Below, piece after piece: positions 21,301 through 33,300 of a DNA stretch of 64,000 nucleotides (positions within the stretch are counted from its first letter, which is position 1; every line of letters starts with the position of its first letter). The stretch is taken from assembly GCA_030268105.1 (NCBI GenBank), contig BSDZ01000004.1:5808001-5872000 (forward strand). The letters are read 5' to 3'. The notes under the pieces are model-generated. The model saw only the letters and a list, made by a program, of their open reading frames with translations. It searched no databases and had not been told where the DNA came from. This DNA is from Volvox africanus. Taxonomy: Eukaryota > Chlorophyta > Chlorophyceae > Chlamydomonadales > Volvocaceae. Made by a program: the position numbers and the translations under genes.

Positions 21301-24300
21301 GAAGAGGGCAGGGAGGATGAGGGAATGGGAGGAAGAGGCCAGGGAGGAAGAGGGAATGGGAGGAAGAGGGCAGGGAGGAAGAGGCCAGGGAGGAAGAGGG
21401 CAGGGAGGAAGAGGGCAGGGAGGAAGAGGGCAGGGAGGAAGAGGCCAGGGAGGAAGAGGGAATGGGAGGAAGAGGGAATGGGAGGGAGAGGCCAGGGAGG
21501 AAGAGGCCAGGGAGGAAGAGAGCATGGAGGAAGAGGGCAGGGAGGAAGAGGGCAGGGAGGAAGAGGGCAGGGAGGAAGAGGGAATGGGAGGAAGAGGCCA
21601 GGGAGGAAGAGGGAATGGGAGAAGGAGGCCAGGGAGGAAGAGGGAATGGGAAGAAGAGGGCAGGGAGGAAGAGGGAATGGGAGGAAGAGGCCAGGGAGGA
21701 AGAGGGAATGGGAGAAGGAGGCCAGGGAGGAAGAGGGAATGGGAAGAAGAGGGCAGGGAGGAAGAGGGAATGGGAGGAAGAGGCCAGGGAGGAAGAGGCC
21801 AGGGAGGAAGAGGCCAGGGAGGAAGAGGCCAGGGAGGAAGAGGCCAGGGAGGAAGAGGCCAGGGAGGAAGAGGGAATGGGAGGAAGAGGGCAGGGAGGAT
21901 GAGGGAATGGGAGGAAGAGGGCAGGGAGGAAGAGGCCAGGGAGGAAGAGGGAATGGGAGGGAGAGGCCAGGGAGGAAGAGGCCAGGGAGGAAGAGGCCAG
22001 GGAGGAAGAGGGAATGGGAGGAAGAGAGCAGGGAGGAAGAGGGCAGGGAGGATGAGGGAATGGGAGGAAGAGGCCAGGGAGGAAGAGGGAATGGGAGGAA
22101 GAGGGCAGGGAGGAAGAGGCCAGGGAGGAAGAGGGATTGGGAGGAAGAGGGCAGGGAGGAAGAGGGCAGGGAGGAAGAGGGAATGGGAGGGAGAGGCCAG
22201 GGAGGAAGAGGCCAGGGAGGAAGAGGTCAGGGAGGAAGAGGCCAGGGAGGAAGAGGCCAGGGAGGAAGAGGCCAGGGAGGAAGAGGGAATGGGAGGAAGA
22301 GGCCAGGGAGGAAGAGGCCAGGGAGGAAGAGGGAATGGGAGGAAGAGGCCAGGGAGGAAGAGGGCAGGGAGGAACAGAGAATGGGAGTAAGAGGCCAGGG
22401 AGGAAGAGGCCAGGGAGGAAGAGGCCAGGGAGGAAGAGGCCAGGGAGGAAGAGGCCAGGGAGGAAGAGGCCAGGGAGGAAGAGGGCAGGGAGGAAGAGGG
22501 CAGGGAGGAAGAGGGCAGGGAGGAAGAGGGCAGGGAGGAAGAGGGAATGGGAGGAAGAGGCCAGGGAGGAAGAGGGAATGGGAGAAGGAGGCCAGGGAGG
22601 AAGAGGCCAGGGAGGAAGAGGCCAGGGAGGAAGAGGGAATGGGAGGAAGAGGGAATGGGAGGGAGAGGCCAGGGAGGAATAGGCCAGGGAGGAAGAGAGC
22701 AGGGAGGAAGAGGCCGGGGAGGAAGAGGCCAGGGAGGAAGAGGCCAGGGAGGAAGAGGCCAGGGAGGAAGAGGCCAGGGAGGAAGAGGCCAGGGAGGAAG
22801 AGGCCAGGGAGGAAGAGGGAATGGGAGGAAGAGGGCAGGGAGGAAGAGGCCAGGGAAGAAGAGAGCAGGGAGGAAGAGGCCAGGGAGGAAGAGGCCAGGG
22901 AGGAAGAGGGAATGGGAGGAAGAGGGCAGGGAGGAAGAGGCCAGAGAGGAAGAGGGAATGGGAGGGAGAGGCCAGGGAGGAAGAGGCCAGGGAGGAAGAG
23001 GCCAGGGAGGAAGAGGCCAGGAAGGAAGAGGGAATGGGAGGAAGAGGGCAGGGAGGAAGAGGCCATGGAGGAAGAGGGAATGGGAGGAAGAGGCCAGGGA
23101 GGAAGAGGCCAGGGAGGAAGAGGGAATGGGTGGAAGAGGGCAGGGAGGAACAGAGAATCGGAGTAAGAGGCCAGGGAGGAAGAGGCCAGGGAGGAAGAGG
23201 CCAGGGAGGAAGAGGCCAGGGAGGAAGAGGCCAGGGAGGAAGAGGCCAGGGAGGAAGAGGCCAGGGAGGAAGAGGCCAGGGAGGAAGAGGCCAGGGAGGA
23301 AGAGGCCAGGGAGGAAGAGGCCAGGGAGGAAGAGGGAATGGGAGGAAGAGAGCAGGGAGGAAGAGGGCAGGGAGGATGAGGGAATGGGAGGAAGAGAGCA
23401 GGGAGGAAGAGGGCAGGGAGGATGAGGGAATGGGAGGAAGAGGCCAGGGAAGAAGAGAGCAGGGAGGAAGAGGCCAGGGAGGAAGAGGCCAGGGAGGAAG
23501 AGGGAATGGGAGGAAGAGGGCAGGGAGGAAGAGGCCAGGGAGGAAGAGGGAATGGGAGGGAGAGGCCAGAGAGGAAGAGGCCAGGGAGGAAGAGGCCAGG
23601 GAGGAAGAGGCCAGGGAGGAAGAGGGAATGGGAGGAAGAGGGCAGGGAGGAAGAGGCCATGGAGGAAGAGGGAATGGGAGGAAGAGGCCAGGGAGGAAGA
23701 GGCCAGGGAGGAAGAGGGAATGGGTGGAAGAGGGCAGGGAGGAACAGAGAATCGGAGTAAGAGGCCAGGGAGGAAGAGGCCAGGGAGGAAGAGGCCAGGG
23801 AGGAAGAGGCCAGGGAGGAAGAGGGAATGGGAGGAAGAGAGCAGGGAGGAAGAGGGCAGGGAGGATGAGGGAATGGGAGGAAGAGGCCAGGGAGGAAGAG
23901 GGAATGGGAGGAAGAGGGCAGGGAGGAAGAGGCCAGGGAGGAAGAGGGCAGGGAGGAAGAGGGCAGGGAGGAAGAGGGCAGGGAGGAAGAGGCCAGGGAG
24001 GAAGAGGGAATGGGAGGAAGAGGGAATGGGAGGGAGAGGCCAGGGAGGAAGAGGCCAGGGAGGAAGAGAGCATGGAGGAAGAGGGCAGGGAGGAAGAGGG
24101 CAGGGAGGAAGAGGGCAGGGAGGAAGAGGGAATGGGAGGAAGAGGCCAGGGAGGAAGAGGGAATGGGAGAAGGAGGCCAGGGAGGAAGAGGGAATGGGAA
24201 GAAGAGGGCAGGGAGGAAGAGGGAATGGGAGGAAGAGGGAATGGGAGGGAGAGGCCAGGGAGGAATAGGCCAGGGAGGAAGAGAGCAGGGAGGAAGAGGC

Positions 24301-27300
24301 CGGGGAGGAAGAGGCCAGGGAGGAAGAGGCCAGGGAGGAAGAGGCCAGGGAGGAAGAGGCCAGGGAGGAAGAGGCCAGGGAGGAAGAGGCCAGGGAGGAA
24401 GAGGCCAGGGAGGAAGAGGGAATGGGAGGAAGAGGGCAGGGAGGATGAGGGAATGGGAGGAAGAGGGCAGGGAGGAAGAGGCCAGGGAGGAAGAGGGAAT
24501 GGGAGGGAGAGGCCAGGGAGGAAGAGGCCAGGGAGGAAGAGGCCAGGGAGGAAGAGGGAATGGGAGGAAGAGAGCAGGGAGGAAGAGGGCAGGGAGGATG
24601 AGGGAATGGGAGGAAGAGGCCAGGGAGGAAGAGGGAATGGGAGGAAGAGGGCAGGGAGGAAGAGGCCAGGGAAGAAGAGAGCAGGGAGGAAGAGGCCAGG
24701 GAGGAAGAGGCCAGGGAGGAAGAGGGAATGGGAGGAAGAGGGCAGGGAGGAAGAGGCCAGGGAGGAAGAGGGAATGGGAGGGAGAGGCCAGGGAGGAAGA
24801 GGCCAGGGAGGAAGAGGCCAGGGAGGAAGAGGCCAGGGAGGAAGAGGGAATGGGAGGAAGAGGGCAGGGAGGAAGAGGCCATGGAGGAAGAGGGAATGGG
24901 AGGAAGAGGCCAGGGAGGAAGAGGCCAGGGAGGAAGAGGGAATGGGTGGAAGAGGGCAGGGAGGAACAGAGAATCGGAGTAAGAGGCCAGGGAGGAAGAG
25001 GCCAGGGAGGAAGAGGCCAGGGAGGAAGAGGCCAGGGAGGAAGAGGCCAGGGAGTATGAGGGAATGGGAGGAAGAGGCCAGGGAGGAAGAGGGAATGGGA
25101 GGAAGAGGGCAGGGAGGAAGAGGGCAGGGAGGAAGAGGCCAGGGAGGAAGAGGCCAGGGAGGAAGAGGCCAGGGAGGAAGAGGGCAGGGAGGAAGAGGGC
25201 AGGGAGGAAGAGGGCAGGGAGGAAGAGGGAATGGGAGGAAGAGGCCAGGGAGGAAGAGGCCAGGGAGGAAGAGGGCAGGGAGGAAGAGGGAATGGGAGGG
25301 AGAGGCCAGGGAGGAAGAGGCCAGGGAGGAAGAGGCCAGGGAGGAAGAGGGCAGGGAGGAAGAGGGCAGGGAGGAAGAGGGAATGGGAGGAAGAGGGAAT
25401 GGGAAGGAGAGGCCAGGGAGGAAGAGGCCAGGGAGGAAGAGGGCAGGGAGGAAGAGGCCAGGGAGGAAGAGGGCAGGGAGGAAGAGGGCACGGAGGAAGA
25501 GGCCAGGGAGGAAGAGGGAATGGGAGGAAGAGGGCAGGGAGGAAGAGGCCAGGGAGGAAGAGGCCAGGGAGGAAAAGGCCAGGGAGGAAGAGGCCAGGGA
25601 GGAAGAGGGCAGGGAGGAAGAGGGCAGGGAGGAAGAGGCCAGGGAGGAAGAGGCCAGGGAGGAAGAGGGCAGGGAGGAAGAGGCCAGGGAGGAAGAGGCC
25701 AGGGAGGAAAAGGCCAGGGAGGAAGAGGCCAGGGAGGAAGAGCCCAGGGAGGAAGAGGCCAGGGAGGAAGAGGCCAGGGAGGAAGAGGGCAGGGAGGAAG
25801 AGGCCAGGGAGGAAGAGGGAATGGGAGGAAGAGGGCAGGGAGGAAGAGGGAATGGGAGGAAGAGGGCAGGGAGGAAGAGGGAATGGGAGGAAGAGGGCAG
25901 GGAGGAAGAGGAAATGGGAGGAAGAGGGCAGAGAGGAAGAGGCCAGGGAGGAAGAGGGAATGGGAGGAATAGGGAATGGGAGGGAGAGGCCAGGAAGGAA
26001 GAGGCCAGGGAGGAAGAGAGCAGGGAGGAAGAGAGCAGGGAGGAAGAGGGCAGGGAGGAAGAGGCCAGGGAGGAAGAGGCCAGGGAGGAAGAGGCCAGGG
26101 AGGAAGAGGCCAGGGAGGAAGAGGCCAGGGAGGAAGAGGCCAGGGAGGAAGAGGGAATGGGAGGAAGAGGCCAGGGAGGAAGAGGGCAGGGAGGAACAGA
26201 GAATGGGAGTAAGAGGCCAGGGAGGAAGAGGCCAGGGAGGAAGAGGCCAGGGAGGAAGAGGCCAGGGAGGAAGAGGCCAGGGAGGAAGAGGCCAGGGAGG
26301 AAGAGGCCAGGGAGGAAGAGGGCAGGGAGGAAGAGGGCAGGGAGGAAGAGGGAATGGGAGGAAGAGGCCAGGGAGGACGAGGCCAGGGAGGAAGAGGGAA
26401 TGGGTGGAAGAGGGCAGGGAGGAACAGAGAATCGGAGTAAGAGGCCAGGGAGGAAGAGGCCAGGGAGGAAGAGGCCAGGGAGGAAGAGGCCAGGGAGGAA
26501 GAGGGAATGGGAGGAAGAGAGCAGGGAGGAAGAGGGCAGGGAGGATGAGGGAATGGGAGGAAGAGGCCAGGGAGGAAGAGGGAATGGGAGGAAGAGGGCA
26601 GGGAGGAAGAGGCCAGGGAGGAAGAGGGCAGGGAGGAAGAGGGCAGGGAGGAAGAGGGCAGGGAGGAAGAGGCCAGGGAGGAAGAGGGAATGGGAGGAAG
26701 AGGGAATGGGAGGGAGAGGCCAGGGAGGAAGAGGCCAGGGAGGAAGAGAGCATGGAGGAAGAGGGCAGGGAGGAAGAGGGCAGGGAGGAAGAGGGCAGGG
26801 AGGAAGAGGGAATGGGAGGAAGAGGCCAGGGAGGAAGAGGGAATGGGAGAAGGAGGCCAGGGAGGAAGAGGGAATGGGAAGAAGAGGGCAGGGAGGAAGA
26901 GGGAATGGGAGGAAGAGGCCAGGGAGGAAGAGGGCAGGGAGGAAGAGGCCAGGGAAGAAGAGAGCAGGGAGGAAGAGGCCAGGGAGGAAGAGGGAATGGG
27001 AGGAAGAGGGCAGGGAGGAAGAGGCCAGGGAGGAAGAGGGAATGGGAGGGAGAGGCCAGGGAGGAAGAGGCCAGGGAGGAAGAGGCCAGGGAGGAAGAGG
27101 GAATGGGAGGAAGAGGGAATGGGAGGAAGAGAGCAGGGAGGAAGAGGGCAGGGAGGATGAGGGAATGGGAGGAAGAGGCCAGGGAGGAAGAGGGAATGGG
27201 AGGAAGAGGGCAGGGAGGAAGAGGCCAGGGAAGAAGAGAGCAGGGAGGAAGAGGCCAGGGAGGAAGAGGCCAGGGAGGAAGAGGGAATGGGAGGAAGAGG

Positions 27301-30300
27301 GCAGGGAGGAAGAGGCCAGGGAGGAAGAGGGAATGGGAGGGAGAGGCCAGGGAGGAAGAGGCCAGGGAGGAAGAGGCCAGGGAGGAAGAGGCCAGGGAGG
27401 AAGAGGGAATGGGAGGAAGAGAGCAGGGAGGAAGAGGGCAGGGAGGATGAGGGAATGGGAGGAAGAGGCCAGGGAGGAAGAGGGCAGGGAGGAAGAGGCC
27501 AGGGAAGAAGAGAGCAGGGAGGAAGAGGCCAGGGAGGAAGAGGCCAGGGAGGAAGAGGGAATAGGAGGAAGAGGGCAGGGAGGAAGAGGCCAGGGAGGAA
27601 GAGGGAATGGGAGGGAGAGGCCAGGGAGGAAGAGGCCAGGGAGGAAGAGGCCAGGGAGGAAGAGGGAATGGGAGGAAGAGAGCAGGGAGGAAGAGGGCAG
27701 GGAGGATGAGGGAATGGGAGGAAGAGGCCAGGGAGGAAGAGGGAATGGGAGGAAGAGGGCAGGGAGGAAGAGGCCAGGGAAGAAGAGAGCAGGGAGGAAG
27801 AGGCCAGGGAGGAAGAGGCCAGGGAGGAAGAGGGAATGGGAGGAAGAGGGCAGGGAGGAAGAGGCCAGGGAGGAAGAGGGAATGGGAGGGAGAGGCCAGA
27901 GAGGAAGAGGCCAGGGAGGAAGAGGCCAGGGAGGAAGAGGCCAGGGAGGAAGAGGGAATGGGAGGAAGAGGGCAGGGAGGAAGAGGCCATGGAGGAAGAG
28001 GGAATGGGAGGAAGAGGCCAGGGAGGAAGAGGCCAGGGAGGAAGAGGGAATGGGTGGAAGAGGGCAGGGAGGAACAGAGAATCGGAGTAAGAGGCCAGGG
28101 AGGAAGAGGCCAGGGAGGAAGAGGCTAGGGAGGAAGAGGCCAGGGAGGAAGAGGGAATGGGAGGAAGAGAGCAGGGAGGAAGAGGGCAGGGAGGATGAGG
28201 GAATGGGAGGAAGAGGCCAGGGAGGAAGAGGGAATGGGAGGAAGAGGGCAGGGAGGAAGAGGCCAGGGAGGAAGAGGGCAGGGAGGAAGAGGGCAGGGAG
28301 GAAGAGGGCAGGGAGGAAGAGGCCAGGGAGGAAGAGGGAATGGGAGGAAGAGGGAATGGGAGGGAGAGGCCAGGGAGGAAGAGGCCAGGGAGGAAGAGAG
28401 CATGGAGGAAGAGGGCAGGGAGGAAGAGGGCAGGGAGGAAGAGGGCAGGGAGGAAGAGGGAATGGGAGGAAGAGGCCAGGGAGGAAGAGGGAATGGGAGA
28501 AGGAGGCCAGGGAGGAAGAGGGAATGGGAAGAAGAGGGCAGGGAGGAAGAGGGAATGGGAGGAAGAGGGAATGGGAGGGAGAGGCCAGGGAGGAATAGGC
28601 CAGGGAGGAAGAGAGCAGGGAGGAAGAGGCCGGGGAGGAAGAGGCCAGGGAGGAAGAGGCCAGGGAGGAAGAGGCCAGGGAGGAAGAGGCCAGGGAGGAA
28701 GAGGCCAGGGAGGAAGAGGCCAGGGAGGAAGAGGCCAGGGAGGTAGAGGCCAGGGAGGAAGAGGGAATGGGAGGAAGAGGGCAGGGAGGATGAGGGAATG
28801 GGAGGAAGAGGGCAGGGAGGAAGAGGCCAGGGAGGAAGAGGGAATGGGAGGGAGAGGCCAGGGAGGAAGAGGCCAGGGAGGAAGAGGCCAGGGAGGAAGA
28901 GGGAATGGGAGGAAGAGAGCAGGGAGGAAGAGGGCAGGGAGGATGAGGGAATGGGAGGAAGAGGCCAGGGAGGAAGAGGGAATGGGAGGAAGAGGGCAGG
29001 GAGGAAGAGGCCAGGGAAGAAGAGAGCAGGGAGGAAGAGGCCAGGGAGGAAGAGGCCAGGGAGGAAGAGGGAATGGGAGGAAGAGGGCAGGGAGGAAGAG
29101 GCCAGGGAGGAAGAGGGAATGGGAGGGAGAGGCCAGGGAGGAAGAGGCCAGGGAGGAAGAGGCCAGGGAGGAAGAGGCCAGGGAGGAAGAGGGAATGGGA
29201 GGAAGAGGGCAGGGAGGAAGAGGCCATGGAGGAAGAGGGAATGGGAGGAAGAGGCCAGGGAGGAAGAGGCCAGGGAGGAAGAGGGAATGGGTGGAAGAGG
29301 GCAGGGAGGAACAGAGAATCGGAGTAAGAGGCCAGGGAGGAAGAGGCCAGGGAGGAAGAGGCCAGGGAGGAAGAGGCCAGGGAGGAAGAGGGAATGGGAG
29401 GAAGAGAGCAGGGAGGAAGAGGGCAGGGAGGATGAGGGAATGGGAGGAAGAGGCCAGGGAGGAAGAGGGAATGGGAGGAAGAGGGCAGGGAGGAAGAGGC
29501 CAGGGAGGAAGAGGGCAGGGAGGAAGAGGGCAGGGAGGAAGAGGGCAGGGAGGAAGAGAGCATGGAGGAAGAGGGCAGGGAGGAAGAGGGCAGGGAGGAA
29601 GAGGGCAGGGAGGAAGAGGGCAGGGAGGAAGAGGGAATGGGAGGAAGAGGCCAGGGAGGAAGAGGGAATGGGAGAAGGAGGCCAGGGAGGAAGAGGGAAT
29701 GGGAAGAAGAGGGCAGGGAGGAAGAGGGAATGGGAGGAAGAGGGAATGGGAGGGAGAGGCCAGGGAGGAATAGGCCAGGGAGGAAGAGAGCAGGGAGGAA
29801 GAGGCCGGGGAGGAAGAGGCCAGGGAGGAAGAGGCCAGGGAGGAAGAGGCCAGGGAGGAAGAGGCCAGGGAGGAAGAGGCCAGGGAGGAAGAGGCCAGGG
29901 AGGAAGAGGCCAGGGAGGAAGAGGCCAGGGAGGAAGAGGCCAGGGAGGAAGAGGGAATGGGAGGAAGAGAGCAGGGAGGAAGAGGGCAGGGAGGATGAGG
30001 GAATGGGAGGAAGAGGCCAGGGAGGAAGAGGGCAGGGAGGAAGAGGCCAGGGAAGAAGAGAGCAGGGAGGAAGAGGCCAGGGAGGAAGAGGCCAGGGAGG
30101 AAGAGGGAATGGGAGGAAGAGGGCAGGGAGGAAGAGGCCAGGGAGGAAGAGGGAATGGGAGGGAGAGGCCAGGAAGGAAGAGGCCAGGGAGGAAGAGGCC
30201 AGGGAGGAAGAGGGAATGGGAGGAAGAGAGCAGGGAGGAAGAGGGCAGGGAGGATGAGGGAATGGGAGGAAGAGGCCAGGGAGGAAGAGGGAATGGGAGG

Positions 30301-33300
30301 AAGAGGGCAGGGAGGAAGAGGCCAGGGAAGAAGAGAGCAGGGAGGAAGAGGCCAGGGAGGAAGAGGCCAGGGAGGAAGAGGGAATGGGAGGAAGAGGGCA
30401 GGGAGGAAGAGGCCAGGGAGGAAGAGGGAATGGGAGGGAGAGGCCAGGGAGGAAGAGGCCAGGGAGGAAGAGGCCAGGGAGGAAGAGGGAATGGGAGGAA
30501 GAGAGCAGGGAGGAAGAGGGCAGGGAGGATGAGGGAATGGGAGGAAGAGGCCAGGGAGGAAGAGGGAATGGGAGGAAGAGGGCAGGGAGGAAGAGGCCAG
30601 GGAGGAAGAGAGCAGGGAGGAAGAGGGCAGGGAGGAAGAGGCCAGGGAGGAAGAGGGCAGGGAGGAAGAGGGCAGGGAGGAAGAGGGCAGGGAGGAAGAG
30701 GGAATGGGAGGAAGAGGGCAGGGAGGAAGAGGGCAGGGAGGAAGAGGGAATGGGAGGAAGAGGGAATGGGAGGGAGGGCGGGAGAGGGATTAGGAGAGAG
30801 GGAAAAGGGAGGAAGCTTTCCACGCAACGCGCATACTCTCGCGCCCACTGCCTGCAGCCCCCTTAATGGGCCCCTAATGGGCCAGTGCCGTATTCCTCCA
30901 GTTCTGTTCATTCCCTTCTCTTTACGGCCTTTGGGGGCGGCCTAGCTAACGTTTCCTATTTGGACGATGCTAGCTGCCATCCTCACTGTTCATAGTCCCT
31001 GCTTTTTTATCCATCACCAGCACCTGGATTCCTTTATCCGGCGTCCTCCATTTCCCCATCAGGACGTGTCCGCGACCTTCCTCGGCATGCGTCTGGGTAT
31101 ACACACGCCTGGCCGTACACCGGCACATCTACACTCGATCGACGGGATCATTCCCGTGCCGCTGGATCCTGGGCCGGGGCCGCCGCTGCAGCCAGACGCC
31201 GATCCGCTGGCGGCGCTCTCCTGGCACCCGTTGGCGCGACGGCCCGACCCCGCCGTGGTCCGCAGTGCCGTACTGGGGTTTCGGAGCAATCACGCAATGT
31301 TGTCGATGGCAGGAGAGCCCGCGTGGGCTCCGGATGAAGCTTGTTATCGCCCGGGCATGACGTGTGTGAGTACGGGCAGGCCGCCCGCAGCGGCGACGGT
31401 GACGGCATCACCGCTCTCGGGACCGCTCTGCCACTTCTGGCGAAACCTGCGACACGTGAGCCGGCAGCTGCAGCGCCACCTACTGTTACAGCCGCCGCAG
31501 CAGCAACAACAAGAAGACTCGAGCCATGCCGAGGTTGCACAGACAGCGACGGGTCGTGTCGCTATGTACGGCAGTGGAACGGGGCTCGCCAGGAGCGGCT
31601 GCAGCAGTAGCAGTAGCAGTAGCAGCCTGGGCCCCGAGGAGCCGCCGGATGTACGGCCGCCGGCGCTCGTGGTGTACATCGTCCCGCCCTCAGACAGCGA
31701 AGCGGATGTGATGAGGGCGTTGATGGAGGTGTGCGCCTGGCTGGCGCCGGTGACGCCGGCGGCACGGACGCCAGCAGCCCCGGTGCCACAGGCGGCGCCG
31801 CCGCAAGCTGTGGTGGGCAGGCGGGGAGGGGGGGATGTCGCGACCTTTAATAGCATGGAGGTACGACAGCATCATCATCATCAGCAGCAGCAGCAGCAGC
31901 AAAAGGGTCAGGGCCTGATGGCGGCGCCAACGGGTGTTGCCCATGGCTGCCGAGGGGGTGGGGACGGTTATAGCACGGCGCGGGCGATGTCAGTGTACGG
32001 ACAGCGGGAAGCCAATTGTCCAACCAGCGGCTGCAGCGCAGCTTCCACGCCTCCTGAACTTCCGGCTGTCCCGGCGATGATGTCGGGGGCGTCATCCTTT
32101 TCGTCGGGGCCCACATGCCGCGGCGGCGGCACTGCCGCCGCCACTGCCGCCGCCAGCATGGACTCAACTGATCCGGCATTGCTGGCGAGGCTGGGGGGCG
32201 CGGCGCGCAACTTGTACCGGGCAGCGTCGTATCCCTCGGCAAATGCGATCCATGGGTCCTTATCGCCGCAGTTGGACTTGTCGCAATTAGCAGCCATAGA
32301 CTTGGTTGTGCAGGTGAGCGCGTAAGGAAGATTACCAGTTGTCAATTGGCAGTTCGAATTTAGGAGGTTAGAAGAGAGGAGGCTGCATCATGTTAGTGAT
32401 GTTAGTGATGGGGACGCGTATAGCTTCGGTCACCAGCGACATTGGAAGGCGGCGAGGCGCCATGCAGTACGACATAGGAATATCAAGATTGCGATATGGT
32501 AAGTTGCGGAATGGGACACGCTCTTAGGGCTCTTAGATGCCTTATGTGGCCGACCCCATGTGGTGGTTCATGCCAGTCGAGTCGCACCTTGTCCCTTCTT
32601 GACACCTTTTCCATCGATCAACGTGACTGCGCTTCCCACCCATCCGTCATTCCGTCTGTCATCACCTCCCCCCTCCCCCCTCCCCCTACACACAACCACA
32701 CAGGTGGTCCTTCCGTCCTCTTTGCACGACATTACCGGCGCCAGCGTGCGAGCTACCGCTTGCGCAGCTTATAGCAAACTCTGCCGACGACGCGCTGGTT
32801 ACGGCGCAGCTGCTGCTAGCGCCGCCACGGATGCTCAAGCGCCGTCACTACCTACCCATACCGCCATTACGGCCTCCAACTCGGCCACGACGGCGGCGCA
32901 GACGCCTGGCGGCCGAGGCGACAGCGGCGGAGGAGGAGGGGACTACGGCGGCGGCGCGTGCTTGGCCGATATTCATCAGCGCGTCGCGAGTAGCTGCAGC
33001 GGCCGCACGACGCTGTACGAACCCTTGGTGGCGGTGGCGCCGCTGACGCTGCCAGCGGTGGCGGCAGCGGATGATGAACTGGCCGCGTTGCCGCTGCCGC
33101 CGCCAGTACCACCGGTGACGCTACATCAATGTGTCCGACCACCGACTGACGCCGCGAAAGAGGCCGCAGCTGTCGATAGCCCTCATCGTAATGAAACAGC
33201 CTCCACGACTGTCCCGCAACACGCCCCCGGCTCGGGCTCGACGGCGGCACTGACGCCGCCGACGTTGCACGGATGCTACGCGTGGTGGAAATGCCCTGAA

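Larger units (their letters stand above)
17389..30783 (+). repeat. 13.4-kb homopurine minisatellite filling a MED13 intron
   Basis: The array is built from three unit types on the plus strand: GAGGCCAGGGAGGAA (15 bp), GAGGGCAGGGAGGAA (15 bp) and GAGGGAATGGGAGGAA (16 bp). Rarer variants include GAGAGCAGGGAGGAA, GAGGCCATGGAGGAA, a GGATGAG variant and an AACAGAGAATCGGAGTAAG marker. Purines make up about 13 to 16 positions of each unit. Each 15-bp unit keeps frame and each 16-bp unit shifts it. With almost no stop codons possible, very long open frames appear on both strands. These have no start context, no domain and no splice support. The array lies wholly inside an intron whose flanking exons join in phase into a MED13 block, so it is non-coding. 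Confidence 0.95.

Noticed and set aside
17389..30783. CRISPR array
   Set aside because: Units are contiguous 15/16-bp purine repeats with no unique spacers, and the gene context is eukaryotic.
17345..30823. Open frames of thousands of codons on the minus strand and hundreds of codons on the plus strand through the satellite
   Set aside because: They result from purine/pyrimidine bias and lie inside an intron whose flanking exons join in phase into a conserved MED13 block. There is no domain or start context.
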